In this document: piece after piece, positions 45,827-55,103 of the stretch
Position numbering within the stretch: position 1 is the first letter of the stretch
Layout: every line of letters begins with the position of its first letter
Source: Sporolactobacillus sp. THM19-2
GTDB taxonomy: Bacteria; Bacillota; Bacilli; Bacillales; Sporolactobacillaceae
Assembly (NCBI RefSeq): GCF_004153195.1
Contig: NZ_SEMC01000007.1
Coordinates: forward strand, 53,965-117,964
Direction of reading: 5' to 3'
DNA length: 64,000 bases
Position numbers and translations under genes: made by a program
Notes under the pieces: generated by a model
Database searches by the model: none
Seen by the model: the letters and a program-made list of their open reading frames with translations, nothing else
What the model was told of the DNA's origin: nothing

Positions 45827-45985
45827 TTACTCATCATTTTTCAAATGAGTCGTTACACCCGATATGAAAAAGGATGGGTATCAATCAGAGGAGTGATCAG
45901 ATGGCTCAGTCATCTTGCAAATTTTATTGAACCATTCATCAAAAACCAGTGAAAAGAACGTCAATCCGATAAACACTCACCCACT

Positions 45986-46105
45986 GCGCAAGTTTTTCCG
46001 ATTAAATAAAAAATGTTGATACAGCAGGATTTTTGAGTGCTTTTGTCGAATTGATATGCAGGGAGAAGTACATGATTTTTTGGCAATTTCGGAAAAAAAC
46101 TTGCA
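45986..46105. repeat. Imperfect inverted repeat in a 570-bp gap
   Basis: GCAAGTTTTTCCGA (45988-46001) is echoed inverted by TCGGAAAAAAACTTGC (46089-46104, two extra bases), about 87 bp apart. The gap 45752-46326 has no believable gene; the long minus-strand frame over it lacks a ribosome site. A small non-autonomous element is possible. Confidence 0.35.
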
Positions 46106-46326
46106 CATGGAGCCGGAGACGCCTCAGAGCTTCTTTGCGCTTTTTTAAGTTTTTCACAAATACCCTGCGGGGTTTTCGGACCCAAAACTGTCTGAAAATT
46201 GTCGAAAATCTGGATTGGTTCAGCAAACCCTATGTAATTGGTTCTATACTTTAGTGGAATTGCCCCGATTTCATTTTTTAATCCCCCACCGGATATGCTT
46301 CGATGCCGAACGAAAGGAGTCACAAT

Positions 46327-46992
46327 ATGAATACGATAGCTGTTATAGATGATGACGTATACATAGGCAACATGCTTGAAGAAGTATTGAAAAAGGAAGG
46401 TTACGCTGTATTTCACGCCTATTCGGGAACAGAAGCAGTCTATTTGCTTTCTGAAAAGCATCCTGATTTGATCTTACTCGACTTGATGCTCCCTGGTCTT
46501 TCAGGTGAAGAAGTATTGCCACGCATCAAAGGCATACCGGTCATTGTGATAAGCGCCAAAGTAGATGTACAGGACAAGGTGAGCCTCCTTCTTGGAGGCG
46601 CGGCGGATTATGTCACAAAACCGTTTGACACAAAAGAGCTTCTTGCACGAATTGCTGTTCAGCTTCGTAAAGTTCCAGCGGCGAATGAACGATCTTTTTT
46701 GAAATTTCTTGATCTTGAACTGGACATCGCTACTCGCAGGCTCACGGCAAACGGTACAGATATTCACCTTACAAGGACGGAATATGCCATCCTGAAACTG
46801 TTAATGCAGAATCCAAATCAAGTGATTACAAAATCCACTCTGCTGGATAAAATTAGCAGAGAAACACCTGACTGTATGGAAAGCTCTCTCAAGGTTCACA
46901 TCAGTAATCTGCGCAAAAAACTGCGGGAGGCCAGTGGTAAGGACTATATTGAAGCGGTCTGGGGAATTGGTTTCAAAATGCGTGAAGCATAG
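46327..46992 (+). CDS. OmpR-family response regulator of a second ABC-linked two-component system
   Basis: 221 residues: receiver (AVIDDDVYIGN, Asp in LILLDLMLPGLSG, Lys in DYVTKPFDTKELL) and winged helix ending YIEAVWGIGFKM. The ATG at 46327 has AAAGGAG 6-8 nt upstream. The gene order regulator-ATPase-permease-kinase is that of bacitracin or lantibiotic self-defence modules in Firmicutes. It lacks the BceAB large permease, so this is a different type from 37698-42161. Confidence 0.92.
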   Translation: MNTIAVIDDDVYIGNMLEEVLKKEGYAVFHAYSGTEAVYLLSEKHPDLILLDLMLPGLSGEEVLPRIKGIPVIVISAKVDVQDKVSLLLGGAADYVTKPFDTKELLARIAVQLRKVPAANERSFLKFLDLELDIATRRLTANGTDIHLTRTEYAILKLLMQNPNQVITKSTLLDKISRETPDCMESSLKVHISNLRKKLREASGKDYIEAVWGIGFKMREA

Positions 46993-47080
46993 ATCTTTAC
47001 TGTTTCTTTACGGTTTTCTTTACCGGCAGATTAACTATTTTGTTTTATGCTGTTGGTATTGAAAACGAGGAGGCTGGATT

Positions 47081-47995
47081 ATGGAATATGTTTTGCAAAC
47101 TAATGCGCTACAAAAACGGTATGGAAACTTCAAGGCATTAAATGGTCTTACCATGCATGTGCCAAAGGGGTCAATCTACGGTTTTGTGGGCAAAAACGGT
47201 GCGGGAAAGACGACGCTGATCCGTACGATCTGTGGATTGCAGGAGCCGACAGCAGGCGAATATACTCTGTATGGAACCCAAAACACTCAGAAAGAAATCA
47301 CAAAATCCAGGCGGAGAATGGGCGCAATAGTGGAAACTCCTTCTATTTATCTGGATATGACCGCTAAAGAAAATCTCAAAGCGCAGTACCGCATTTTGGG
47401 GCTTCCGTCGTTTGAGGGTATTCCGGAACTGCTTGCCTTAGTAGGTCTTGCACACACTGGGAACAAAAAGGCAAGAAACTTTTCTCTCGGTATGCGGCAG
47501 CGGCTTGGAATTGCAGTGGCGCTCTCCGGTGATCCGGATTTTCTGATTTTAGACGAACCGATCAACGGTCTTGATCCACAGGGCATTATTGAAATACGAG
47601 AGTTAATCTTGAAACTGAACCGTGAACGGCAGATCACAGTCCTGATTTCCAGTCATATTCTGGATGAGCTTTCCAGACTCGTCACCCATTACGGATTCAT
47701 TGAAAATGGACGCATGGTCAAAGAACTAAGTAGCGGGGAGCTGGAGGCTGCCTGCCGGAAGTGTATGCGGTTAAAAGTAACAAAGCTCGGAGTTCTTACA
47801 CATGTGCTGGATACCATGGATCTGGAATACAACATTTTTTCCGACAGCGAAACTGATATTTACGGCGAGGTCAATATCACTGAGTTAGTGCTTGCACTTG
47901 CAAAAGAGCATTGCGAAATTCTTTCTCTGCATGATCACGATGAGAGTCTCGAAAGCTACTATATCGGTTTGTCAGGAGGAGGAGCCCATGAATAA
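47081..47995 (+). CDS. ABC ATPase, BcrA/LanF type
   Basis: 304 residues: Walker A GKNGAGKTT (about 39), signature FSLGMRQRLGIAVAL, Walker B FLILDEPINGLD and H-loop LISSHIL. LSLGMRQRL-like signatures mark the BcrA/NosF/LanF branch used in peptide-antibiotic immunity. GAGGAGG precedes the ATG. It overlaps the permease gene by 8 bp. Confidence 0.92.
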   Translation: MEYVLQTNALQKRYGNFKALNGLTMHVPKGSIYGFVGKNGAGKTTLIRTICGLQEPTAGEYTLYGTQNTQKEITKSRRRMGAIVETPSIYLDMTAKENLKAQYRILGLPSFEGIPELLALVGLAHTGNKKARNFSLGMRQRLGIAVALSGDPDFLILDEPINGLDPQGIIEIRELILKLNRERQITVLISSHILDELSRLVTHYGFIENGRMVKELSSGELEAACRKCMRLKVTKLGVLTHVLDTMDLEYNIFSDSETDIYGEVNITELVLALAKEHCEILSLHDHDESLESYYIGLSGGGAHE

Positions 47996-48794
47996 GCTGA
48001 TATCTGTGGGTTTTATGCGTCTTTGGCGGGACAAGCCATTCTGGATTGCCTGTGCATTTATGTTTTTATACGGTGCTGTAATTTCCTTGAGAACAGATAC
48101 AAATGCGCCACTTGAGGCCATCTTTTTTGCCTTTGCCGTTGTGATTGGCATTCCGAGTGCTGTTTTTTGCAGCCTGTTCATGGGGACGGAATACAGCGAT
48201 GGGACGCTTCGGAATAAAATCATTGTCGGACATACCAGGGCGACTGTCTATTTTTCCAGTTTGATTGTAAATTTCGCTGCCTGCCTTCTAATTGCCCTTT
48301 CTTACGTGCTGGCTGTCCTTGTCGCAGGCTGCCCAAGACTGGGTTTCTTTCAGTTCGGAATGAAACACATGGTTCTCTACTCATTTGCGGCAGTTATGAT
48401 GATTTTTGCTTTTGCTTCGATCTACACGATTATAGGAATGCTTCTCACAAATAAGGCGACTTCAGCCGTTGTCTGTATCCTGCTTTTCCTTGCGTTGTTT
48501 GCACCTTCAATTACAATTCAGTCAAGGCTGTCTGAGCCGGAATACTACAAAAGTTCTGTTGATGTTAGTCATACCGCGGAGATGCAGTCAAAGAAGCCGA
48601 ATCCCAATTATCTTACTGGTATAAAGCGAGAAATGTACCGCTTTCTCTATAATTTGATTCTTCCTTGTCAGGGCATGCAGATTACCATACAATCTTCAAA
48701 AGAGATCGTGCAGTTGCCACTTTTTTCTACAGGAACGATCATTATTTCTTCCGGATTGGGTGTATTCCTGTTCCGGAAAAAAGACTTAAAGTAA
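47988..48794 (+). CDS. ABC permease, LanE/G-like
   Basis: 268 residues with six helices. The ATG at 47988 is chosen because GGAGGAGGAG precedes it and because the upstream open frame overlaps the ATPase. It lies between the ATPase and the kinase. The outer loop before the last helix (about 175-230) is charged. No cargo can be assigned; the family handles bacitracin, lantibiotics or related peptides. Confidence 0.85.
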   Translation: MNKLISVGFMRLWRDKPFWIACAFMFLYGAVISLRTDTNAPLEAIFFAFAVVIGIPSAVFCSLFMGTEYSDGTLRNKIIVGHTRATVYFSSLIVNFAACLLIALSYVLAVLVAGCPRLGFFQFGMKHMVLYSFAAVMMIFAFASIYTIIGMLLTNKATSAVVCILLFLALFAPSITIQSRLSEPEYYKSSVDVSHTAEMQSKKPNPNYLTGIKREMYRFLYNLILPCQGMQITIQSSKEIVQLPLFSTGTIIISSGLGVFLFRKKDLK

Positions 48795-48807
48795 AGGAAA
48801 AAACAAA

Positions 48808-49710
48808 ATGCTTTGGTTATGGACGTTATCAGGTTCTGCTCTAATCACTATATTCTTTCTGCTTGTAAAAATATATTTGTTGCGAAAATCTGCAGATGAA
48901 ATCCGAAAAGCGTTTAAGCAGCGTCTCTACAGTGATACCAACACGCTGATCGATATTTCCAGCCGTGATCGGAAGATGCGAAAGCTGGCAGCGGAAATCA
49001 ATCGTTCACTGCGGGATCTCCGTTTAGAACATTTGCGGTTTCAGCAGGGCGACCAGGAGTTGAAGGAAGCTGTCACAAATATTTCTCACGATCTGCGTAC
49101 TCCGCTTACAGCCATCTGCGGCTATTTAGATTTGTTGCAGCAAGAAGAGAACAGTGAGAACACGACGCGGTATCTCTCCGTGATCGTGAAACGCACGGAA
49201 GACATGAAGCAGCTGACTGAGGAATTGTTCCGATATTCTGTCATTCTGTCCAACTCGGATGAGAAACATGAAATCGTAGATATGGGCAGTGTGCTGGAAG
49301 AAAGTCTTGTTTCTTATTATGGGGCAATGCAGCAGAGAGAGATTACACCGACGGTTCAGATGCCGAAACATAGAGTGAAACGGCTGTTGAGCCATTTTGA
49401 CCTTTCGCGGGTTTTTGCAAATATTATTGGAAACGCATTAAAATACAGCGATGGAGATTTTTCGGTATCCATGGAGGAAAATGGGAAAATTGTTTTTTCC
49501 AACACAGCCAGGGAATTGACACCAGTCATGGTCGGCAGACTCTTCGACCGATTTTATACAGTCGAAACCGGCAGAAATGCAACAGGGCTGGGGCTGTCTA
49601 TCGCAAAGCGTCTGACCGAGCAGATGGGAGGAACTATTTCAGCGGAGTATCAGGAGGGTAGACTGATCATTTGTATCATTTTTTCAGAGGACATCACGGG
49701 TGTTAATTAA
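48808..49710 (+). CDS. Sensor histidine kinase, single N-terminal helix
   Basis: 300 residues: one membrane helix (about 5-25), HAMP-like linker and a phosphoacceptor helix NISHDLRTPLTAICGYLDLL (His about 95). The N box is IIGNALKYSDGD and the G2 box TGLGLSIAKRL. The D-loop box where DTG usually stands reads FSNTARELT, an atypical G1. It pairs with the regulator at 46327. The absence of a sensor domain suggests sensing through the ABC permease or within the membrane. Confidence 0.9.
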   Translation: MLWLWTLSGSALITIFFLLVKIYLLRKSADEIRKAFKQRLYSDTNTLIDISSRDRKMRKLAAEINRSLRDLRLEHLRFQQGDQELKEAVTNISHDLRTPLTAICGYLDLLQQEENSENTTRYLSVIVKRTEDMKQLTEELFRYSVILSNSDEKHEIVDMGSVLEESLVSYYGAMQQREITPTVQMPKHRVKRLLSHFDLSRVFANIIGNALKYSDGDFSVSMEENGKIVFSNTARELTPVMVGRLFDRFYTVETGRNATGLGLSIAKRLTEQMGGTISAEYQEGRLIICIIFSEDITGVN

Positions 49711-49732
49711 ACTTGATTTTGAAGAAAAGCTT

Positions 49733-49772
49733 GGCTCAGCCTGGCCTCTGGCGCTGGCTGAGCCTTAGTTGT
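49733..49772 (+). terminator. Terminator after the second two-component/ABC module
   Basis: GGCTCAGCC / GGCTGAGCC (49733-49741, 49756-49764) with a 14-nt loop and a short T-rich tail. Confidence 0.65.
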
Positions 49773-50078
49773 TCTTACACCACCTTTCACAGAAATTTGC
49801 ATACTTTCTATATTAATCCAGCAATCTTTCAACTTCCGATTTGCACCATAAGTTAAGTAAAGCAGCTTATGTTTACGATTGCCTGTTGCATGGCTGTACT
49901 CCCGGCTCACGAAACAGATCTTTCCCGTGCAGGGAAAGTGTTCAATCTGCTCGTTCTGAGCTTCTGAACGCCTGTACATTCATTATAACGAGGACTGGGT
50001 TTTTTAATGATGATCTCTGGTGCTTTCGAATTACTGTATAATGTTAGATAAGCGCATTCAGGAGGCTGACAATAAACG
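49773..50078. other. Intergenic stretch with a doubtful minus-strand frame
   Basis: About 300 bp. A minus-strand frame (49979-49707, about 90 codons, with GKICFVSREYSHATGNR) reads somewhat protein-like. Its ATG has no ribosome site and lies in a TATAAT motif, so I treat it as a possible decayed gene, not a CDS. Confidence 0.3.
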
Positions 50079-50588
50079 ATGAAATCACTTGAGATCATAC
50101 TTGCAGATATTACCACTGTCCATGCCGATGCCATTGTCAATGCGGCCAATACCACCTTACTGGGCGGGGGCGGTGTGGATGGTGCGATTCACCGGGCTGC
50201 CGGTCCTCAGCTGCTCGAAGCCTGCCGGGCGCTGCACGGGTGCCGGACAGGAGAGGCTAAAATCACGAAAGGGTATCGGCTGCCTGCGCGTTATGTCATT
50301 CACACCCCCGGTCCGATCTGGCATGGCGGGCATAAGGGGGAAGCGAAACTTCTGGAAAGCAACTACCGAAACAGTCTTGAGCTGGCGGAGAGCCATCAAT
50401 GTCGTACGGTCGCTTTTCCCTCGATCAGCACAGGTGTCTATCATTTTCCGCTCGAACAGGCAGCCACGATTGCTGTCCGAACCATCCGCACTTTTCTGAC
50501 ACACTCACAGTACGTTGAACGTGTCCTGATGGTCTGTTTTGATGAAGAAACAAAAGCGGCTTACGATCAGGCGCAGGCTTCTCAATAA
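50079..50588 (+). CDS. Macrodomain protein, O-acetyl-ADP-ribose deacetylase-like
   Basis: 169 residues, one macrodomain. ADP-ribose-binding blocks are [35 protein letters not shown] (about 29-42) and [17 protein letters not shown] (about 115). The usual roles are removal of acetyl from O-acetyl-ADP-ribose or of ADP-ribose from proteins. AGGAGG stands 13 nt from the ATG, rather far. It is followed 14 bp later by a P-loop protein and both end at one terminator, suggesting a pair. Confidence 0.92.
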   Translation: MKSLEIILADITTVHADAIVNAANTTLLGGGGVDGAIHRAAGPQLLEACRALHGCRTGEAKITKGYRLPARYVIHTPGPIWHGGHKGEAKLLESNYRNSLELAESHQCRTVAFPSISTGVYHFPLEQAATIAVRTIRTFLTHSQYVERVLMVCFDEETKAAYDQAQASQ

Positions 50589-50602
50589 CGGGGGGAGATC
50601 TA

Positions 50603-51160
50603 TTGAAATTTGTCCTGCTGTTCGGCCCTCAGGCCGTAGGAAAAATGACAGTCGGTCAGGAACTTGCGAAAAAGACCGGTCTGAAATTGTTCCACAACCA
50701 TATGACGATTGATCTGCTTGTCCCGCTGTTTGGGTTTACTCCTGAAATGTGGCAGTTGTGCCACCTGTTCCGTAAAGAAATCTTCAGGTCGGTAGCAAAA
50801 AGCAACCTGTACGGGATCATATTCACCACGGTGTGGGCCTTCAATCAGCAGGAAGACTGGGATCATGTGGAAACCATCTGCCGGATCTTCAGGGAAACCG
50901 GCGGAGAGATCTATTTTGTGGAACTGGAAGCTGACGTTAAAGAGAGACTGAGGCGTAACCGGACACCGAACCGGCTGAATCACAAACCAACGAAACGCAA
51001 TATCAGCCAGTCCGAACAGGATCTGCTCGATTCACTGAAAAGGTATCGTCTGAACTCACATGACGGAGAAATCCGGGAGAAAAATTATCTACGGATCAAT
51101 ACGATGCATCTCAGTCCGGAAAAAGCAGCGCAAATCATTCAGCAACAATTCGATTTGTGA
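50603..51160 (+). CDS. P-loop nucleotide kinase-like protein (AAA_33/shikimate-kinase fold)
   Basis: 185 residues: P-loop GPQAVGKMTVG (about 8-18), a lid-like basic segment RLRRNRTPNRLNHKPTKRN (about 118-136) and central FVELEADV. The fold is that of small-molecule kinases; the substrate is unknown. The TTG at 50603 has GGGGGGAG upstream. It follows the macrodomain gene; both may act on nucleotide derivatives. Confidence 0.75.
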   Translation: MKFVLLFGPQAVGKMTVGQELAKKTGLKLFHNHMTIDLLVPLFGFTPEMWQLCHLFRKEIFRSVAKSNLYGIIFTTVWAFNQQEDWDHVETICRIFRETGGEIYFVELEADVKERLRRNRTPNRLNHKPTKRNISQSEQDLLDSLKRYRLNSHDGEIREKNYLRINTMHLSPEKAAQIIQQQFDL

Positions 51161-51161
51161 T

Positions 51162-51195
51162 AAAAAGGCCCGGGCTGACGTCCGGACCTTTTTCA
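51162..51195 (+). terminator. Terminator after the macrodomain/kinase pair
   Basis: AAAAAGGCCCGG / CCGGACCTTTTT with one G-T pair (51162-51173, 51182-51193) directly after the stop codon. It may also serve the convergent threonine aldolase gene. Confidence 0.8.
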
Positions 51196-51221
51196 TTAAC
51201 TATCACTGCACAGAAGGATGG

Positions 51222-52265
51222 TTACTGATTTACGTCTTTTACATATTTGTCCACATCTTTAAGAAATGCATCGACGGCTTCTTCTTTTGTTGCCCACGAA
51301 GTCACGAGCCTTACGGATGACTGATCCTCATCAATCTTCGACCAGATGTAAAAAGCGTAGTTTTTCCGCAGCTCATCAATAAGTGCATTGGGAAAGATGG
51401 GGAAAATCTGGTTCGACGGGGACTGCGTCAGGAAGCTGAACCCGGCTTTTTCAATGCCGTTGCACAGTTTTTCGGCCATATGGTTGGCATGTGCGGCAAG
51501 GTCAAAATACAGGCTGTCACGAAACAGTTCCAGAAACTGAATACCGATCAGCCTGCCTTTGGCGAGCATCGCCCCCTTCTGCTTGATCATATAGCGGAAG
51601 TCTTCTTTTAAGTCGGGATTGACGATCACGAGTGCTTCGCCAAGCAGTGCCCCGTTTTTCGTCCCGCCAATATAGAAGGCGTCGGTCAGTTGCGGCAGAT
51701 CGCTCAGCCGCAGATCGTTTCCCTTCGCAGTAAGGGCGGAACCGAGACGCGCTCCATCCAGATAAAGGAGCAGATGATGGGCAGTGCAGAAATCGTGCAG
51801 CGCTTCGAGTTCCTTTTTCTTATAAATGGCGCCCACTTCCGTTGTGTCGGAGATATAGACGAGTTTTGGCTTCACCATATGCTCATCTTCATGGATTTCC
51901 AGAACTTTCCTGATATCCGCAGGGGTCAGCTTCCCGCCATCATCTGACGGAGCGATCACAACTTTATGACCGGTTGCTTCAATCGCTCCTGTCTCATGAA
52001 CATTAATATGACCGCTTTTCGCTGCAATGGCTGCTTCATGCGGACGGAGAAAGGCGGATATCGCCGTTAAATTGACCTGGGTCCCTCCAGTCAGGAAATG
52101 AATCGCTGCGTCGTCCCGGCCGAGCCGCTTCTTCAGCTGACTGATCGCCTGCTGCGAGTAAACATCCTCCCCGTAGCCTTCGCTCTGTTCCAGATTCGTT
52201 GCGGTTAATGCTTCGAGAATGCTTGGATGCGCGCCTTCACTATAATCATTTTTGAAACTGTACAT
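51222..52265 (-). CDS. Low-specificity threonine aldolase-like PLP enzyme
   Basis: Cleaves L-threonine or allo-threonine to glycine and acetaldehyde by family. 347 residues of the beta-eliminating lyase fold: opening FKNDYSEGAHPSIL, HINVHETGAIEATGHK, YISDTTEVGAIY, DGARLGSALTA (about 174), and the PLP Lys in YIGGTKNGALLGEA (about 206). AAGGGC precedes the ATG and no neighbour shares its transcript. It is most like the short aldolases of Firmicutes. Confidence 0.92.
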   Translation of the reverse strand: MYSFKNDYSEGAHPSILEALTATNLEQSEGYGEDVYSQQAISQLKKRLGRDDAAIHFLTGGTQVNLTAISAFLRPHEAAIAAKSGHINVHETGAIEATGHKVVIAPSDDGGKLTPADIRKVLEIHEDEHMVKPKLVYISDTTEVGAIYKKKELEALHDFCTAHHLLLYLDGARLGSALTAKGNDLRLSDLPQLTDAFYIGGTKNGALLGEALVIVNPDLKEDFRYMIKQKGAMLAKGRLIGIQFLELFRDSLYFDLAAHANHMAEKLCNGIEKAGFSFLTQSPSNQIFPIFPNALIDELRKNYAFYIWSKIDEDQSSVRLVTSWATKEEAVDAFLKDVDKYVKDVNQ

Positions 52266-52337
52266 GCCCTTCCTCCATCTCAGCTGTTCATTTTTTCATA
52301 GACTCTATGATGAGATCAGTGGATCCGGTCTCCATGC

Positions 52338-52814
52338 TTATCCCCCATAATAAAAACCGGTTTCCTTCATCGTCAGCGGATCGCCTTCACGATGTACGCC
52401 GGCATTGATCACTTCGCCGATATAGATGAAATGATCGCCTTTTTCGATACGATCTGTGACTTTACATTCAAAATAACTGAGTGCATCCTTAAAAATCGGA
52501 CATCCGGTTTCCCGGGTATAGAATTCATAACCGGCCAGTTTGTGCTCTTCCGGTTCAAGCGCTTTGAAAAAGGCCATGACCATATTCTTCTGCCCTGTCT
52601 CGAGTATGTTCACGGTGAACACACTGGATGCGGCAATCTGCTGCTGCGACCGGCTGCCAGCTTTGGCAGCAAGCGCAACCAGCGGCGGTTCGAACGAGGT
52701 CTGGGTCAGCCAGTTTCCGGCAAAGGCGTTCACCCCGCTGTCATCTTTTGTCCCAATCAGATACAGCCCGTATGTAATGCCGCGCAGCGCCAGCTTTTTT
52801 GCTTTTTTATCCAT
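52338..52814 (-). CDS. Flavin reductase-like FMN-binding split-barrel protein
   Basis: 158 residues: GITYGLYLIGTKDDSGVNAFAGNWLTQTSFEPPLVALAA (in pieces), FTVNILETGQ and DHFIYIGEVINAG. This is the flavin reductase/diflavin-flavoprotein split barrel that binds FMN. The ATG at 52814 is preceded by GGGGAGA. Free flavin or a partner flavoprotein may be its substrate. It lies 72 bp from the aldolase gene on the same strand. A link to the EET flavin supply is conceivable but not supported by position. Confidence 0.85.
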   Translation of the reverse strand: MDKKAKKLALRGITYGLYLIGTKDDSGVNAFAGNWLTQTSFEPPLVALAAKAGSRSQQQIAASSVFTVNILETGQKNMVMAFFKALEPEEHKLAGYEFYTRETGCPIFKDALSYFECKVTDRIEKGDHFIYIGEVINAGVHREGDPLTMKETGFYYGG

Positions 52815-53053
52815 TTTCAATCTCCCCTCTGATCTATTTTCACTATTTCGTCATATTCACAGTTTATTATAGGTCAATCTCCTGTGCCAATTCCAGTGTC
52901 CGGCTGCGGTTTCTCATCAGATTTTCATCTGTTTTTCATCGTTTTCTTTGACAAATTTCGTACACTGAACATGCATCCTGATCGCTCTGTTGGTACCTGT
53001 AAGCGATTTTCCAGTAAAATGACTGTAGATCGTCAGATCAGGAGGGGAAGCGG

Positions 53054-53734
53054 TTGAACAAACACATTCTGATTGTTGAAGATGAGGAAAAAATTGCCCG
53101 TGTGATCCAGCTGGAACTGGAGCACGAAGGCTATTCCGTTGAAAAAGTCAAAACCGGAGAAAGGGCTCTGGAAGAGTTTCAGAACGGCGGCTGGGATCTG
53201 ATTCTGCTGGACGTCATGATCCCGCAACTGAACGGCATGGAAGTGCTGCGGCGTATTCGCGCGAAAGATAAACGCTTACCGGTGATTCTGGTCACGGCGA
53301 GAGATTCCGTGATCGATAAGGTCAGCGGGCTCGACCAGGGGGCGAACGATTACATTACCAAGCCGTTTGTGATTGAAGAATTGCTGGCACGTATCCGGGC
53401 CTGCCTGAGGACCCTCCACACGAATCAGGAAGAAGATGAAATCCTGAAAGTCAGTGACCTCACGCTCAATCCGTCAACACGGGAAGTCCTGCGTGGTGAC
53501 CAGTCCGTTGAGCTTACGCCACGTGAATTTGATCTGCTGCTTTTCCTGATCAGGCACCACAGGCAGGTTCTTAATCGGGAGCAGATTTTGCAGCACGTCT
53601 GGGGTTATGCGTATTACGGGGACACCAATGTCGTTGACGTTTATATTCGTTATCTGAGGAAAAAAGTGGATGCGGGGTTCGACGCGCCTCTGATCCATAC
53701 GGTACGCGGTATCGGCTACGTTCTGAAGGAGTAA
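53054..53734 (+). CDS. OmpR-family response regulator, YkoG-like
   Basis: 226 residues: receiver (ILIVEDEEKIARVIQLELEHEG, Asp in LILLDVMIPQLNG, Lys in DYITKPFVIEELL) and winged helix (LTPREFDLLLFLIRHH ... VRGIGYVLKE). The TTG at 53054 has GGAGGGG 6 nt upstream. The order regulator-kinase-PepSY-PepSY resembles B. subtilis ykoG-ykoH-ykoI. Confidence 0.92.
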   Translation: MNKHILIVEDEEKIARVIQLELEHEGYSVEKVKTGERALEEFQNGGWDLILLDVMIPQLNGMEVLRRIRAKDKRLPVILVTARDSVIDKVSGLDQGANDYITKPFVIEELLARIRACLRTLHTNQEEDEILKVSDLTLNPSTREVLRGDQSVELTPREFDLLLFLIRHHRQVLNREQILQHVWGYAYYGDTNVVDVYIRYLRKKVDAGFDAPLIHTVRGIGYVLKE

Positions 53735-53738
53735 TGTG

Positions 53739-55103
53739 ATGAAGCTGAAAACAAGGATTCAGGTGCTCACCACCGGACTGGTTCTGATCACCCTGCTTGT
53801 GACAAACCTGGCCATTTATCTGCTTTTTTACACCATGACCGTCCACGGCGAACAGGATCGGGTCGCCCGGCAGGCGGGCAACATCATGATCACGCTGAAT
53901 GCAGAAAACGCCGCGCAGGTGGACCCGGAGCACCTGATCCGCGGCTATCTGCCTGAAGACGGCATGATCCGCCTGGTGACCAGGGCTGCAAAAGTGAAAA
54001 TTGCGGCTGCAACCGATTCTTCCTATAACCGGGTTCCAACTGTTTTTCACGATCGAGAGACGAAGCGCACGGAGGAGATTGGAGGCAAACTTTCTGTCAT
54101 CGCCTCTGTTCCGATGATCTGGCGCGACGGATCCATTGTCAGTCTCGAGGTCATCCAGAACATCGATGCCATCCGCCGAAACATGAACCTGCTGAAGATT
54201 GTACTCGCCCTGACCTCTCTGATCATCCTGATTCCAATTCTTTTCACCACTCAGATGCTGAGCCGGCTGATTCTCAATCCGATTCATGCCATGATCCGGA
54301 CAATGGAGAAAATTCAGCAGGGGGACCAGATGCAGAAAATCAAATGGAAAAACAAATCAAAAGATGAGCTGCAGCAGCTGGCAGATACCTTTAACCGGAT
54401 GATTGACCGACTGGAGCACAGTTTTGAAAAACAAAAGCAGTTTGTCTCAGATGCCTCACATGAACTGAAAACTCCGCTGACCGTCGTCGAAAGTTACGCT
54501 GCGCTGTTGAAACGCTGGGGCCGTGAAAAGCCGGACGTACTGGATGAAGCCATCCAGGCGATCCATTCGGAAGCCCTCCGGATGAAGTCCCTGATCGGAC
54601 AGATGCTGCTGCTTGCACAGAGTGATGATGAATGGACCCTTGACGTGACGCGGGTCGATATCATCCGGCTCGCAGATGAAACGGGACGGCAGATGGGAAA
54701 GGTATACGATCGACACATCCGGACGATCTCCACGTTTACCAGCCTGCCTTGCGACATGGATGTGGCGAAAATCCGCCAGCTGCTCGTGATCTTACTCGAC
54801 AACGCCATCAAGTACAGCAAAGAGTCGATCACCATCCGGATTGGGACTGACGATAATTCCCTTGAAATCAGAGTGGAAGACCGTGGCACAGGTATTCCTG
54901 AAAAAGATCAGGAGAAAGTGTTCGACCGCTTTTTCCGTGTAGATAAAGTGCGCAGCCGGGAAACCGGTGGATCAGGACTCGGTCTGGCCATTGCACGGCA
55001 TATTGTTTCCGCCCATAAAGGCCGGATGAAACTGCAAAGTGTCGAAGGAATCGGGACGTGTGTCATTGTCCTTCTGCCACTTCACAGGGAGTTGAATAAA
55101 TGA
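53739..55103 (+). CDS. Sensor histidine kinase, YkoH-like
   Basis: 454 residues: two helices (about 12-32 and 150-172) bracket an outside sensor domain. HAMP (about 173-235), phosphoacceptor DASHELKTPLTVVESYAALL (His about 245), N box LLVILLDNAIKYSKES and G boxes VEDRGTGI, SGLGLAIARHI follow. AAGGAG lies 7 nt upstream of the ATG at 53739. It overlaps the first PepSY gene by 4 bp. The signal is unknown. Confidence 0.92.
   Translation: MKLKTRIQVLTTGLVLITLLVTNLAIYLLFYTMTVHGEQDRVARQAGNIMITLNAENAAQVDPEHLIRGYLPEDGMIRLVTRAAKVKIAAATDSSYNRVPTVFHDRETKRTEEIGGKLSVIASVPMIWRDGSIVSLEVIQNIDAIRRNMNLLKIVLALTSLIILIPILFTTQMLSRLILNPIHAMIRTMEKIQQGDQMQKIKWKNKSKDELQQLADTFNRMIDRLEHSFEKQKQFVSDASHELKTPLTVVESYAALLKRWGREKPDVLDEAIQAIHSEALRMKSLIGQMLLLAQSDDEWTLDVTRVDIIRLADETGRQMGKVYDRHIRTISTFTSLPCDMDVAKIRQLLVILLDNAIKYSKESITIRIGTDDNSLEIRVEDRGTGIPEKDQEKVFDRFFRVDKVRSRETGGSGLGLAIARHIVSAHKGRMKLQSVEGIGTCVIVLLPLHRELNK

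Noticed and set aside
45961..46461. Minus-strand protein of 166 residues
   Set aside because: No ribosome site; overlaps the promoter and start of the response regulator.
49707..49979. Minus-strand protein of about 90 residues
   Set aside because: Somewhat protein-like, but its ATG lies in a TATAAT motif without a ribosome site and its end overlaps a terminator.
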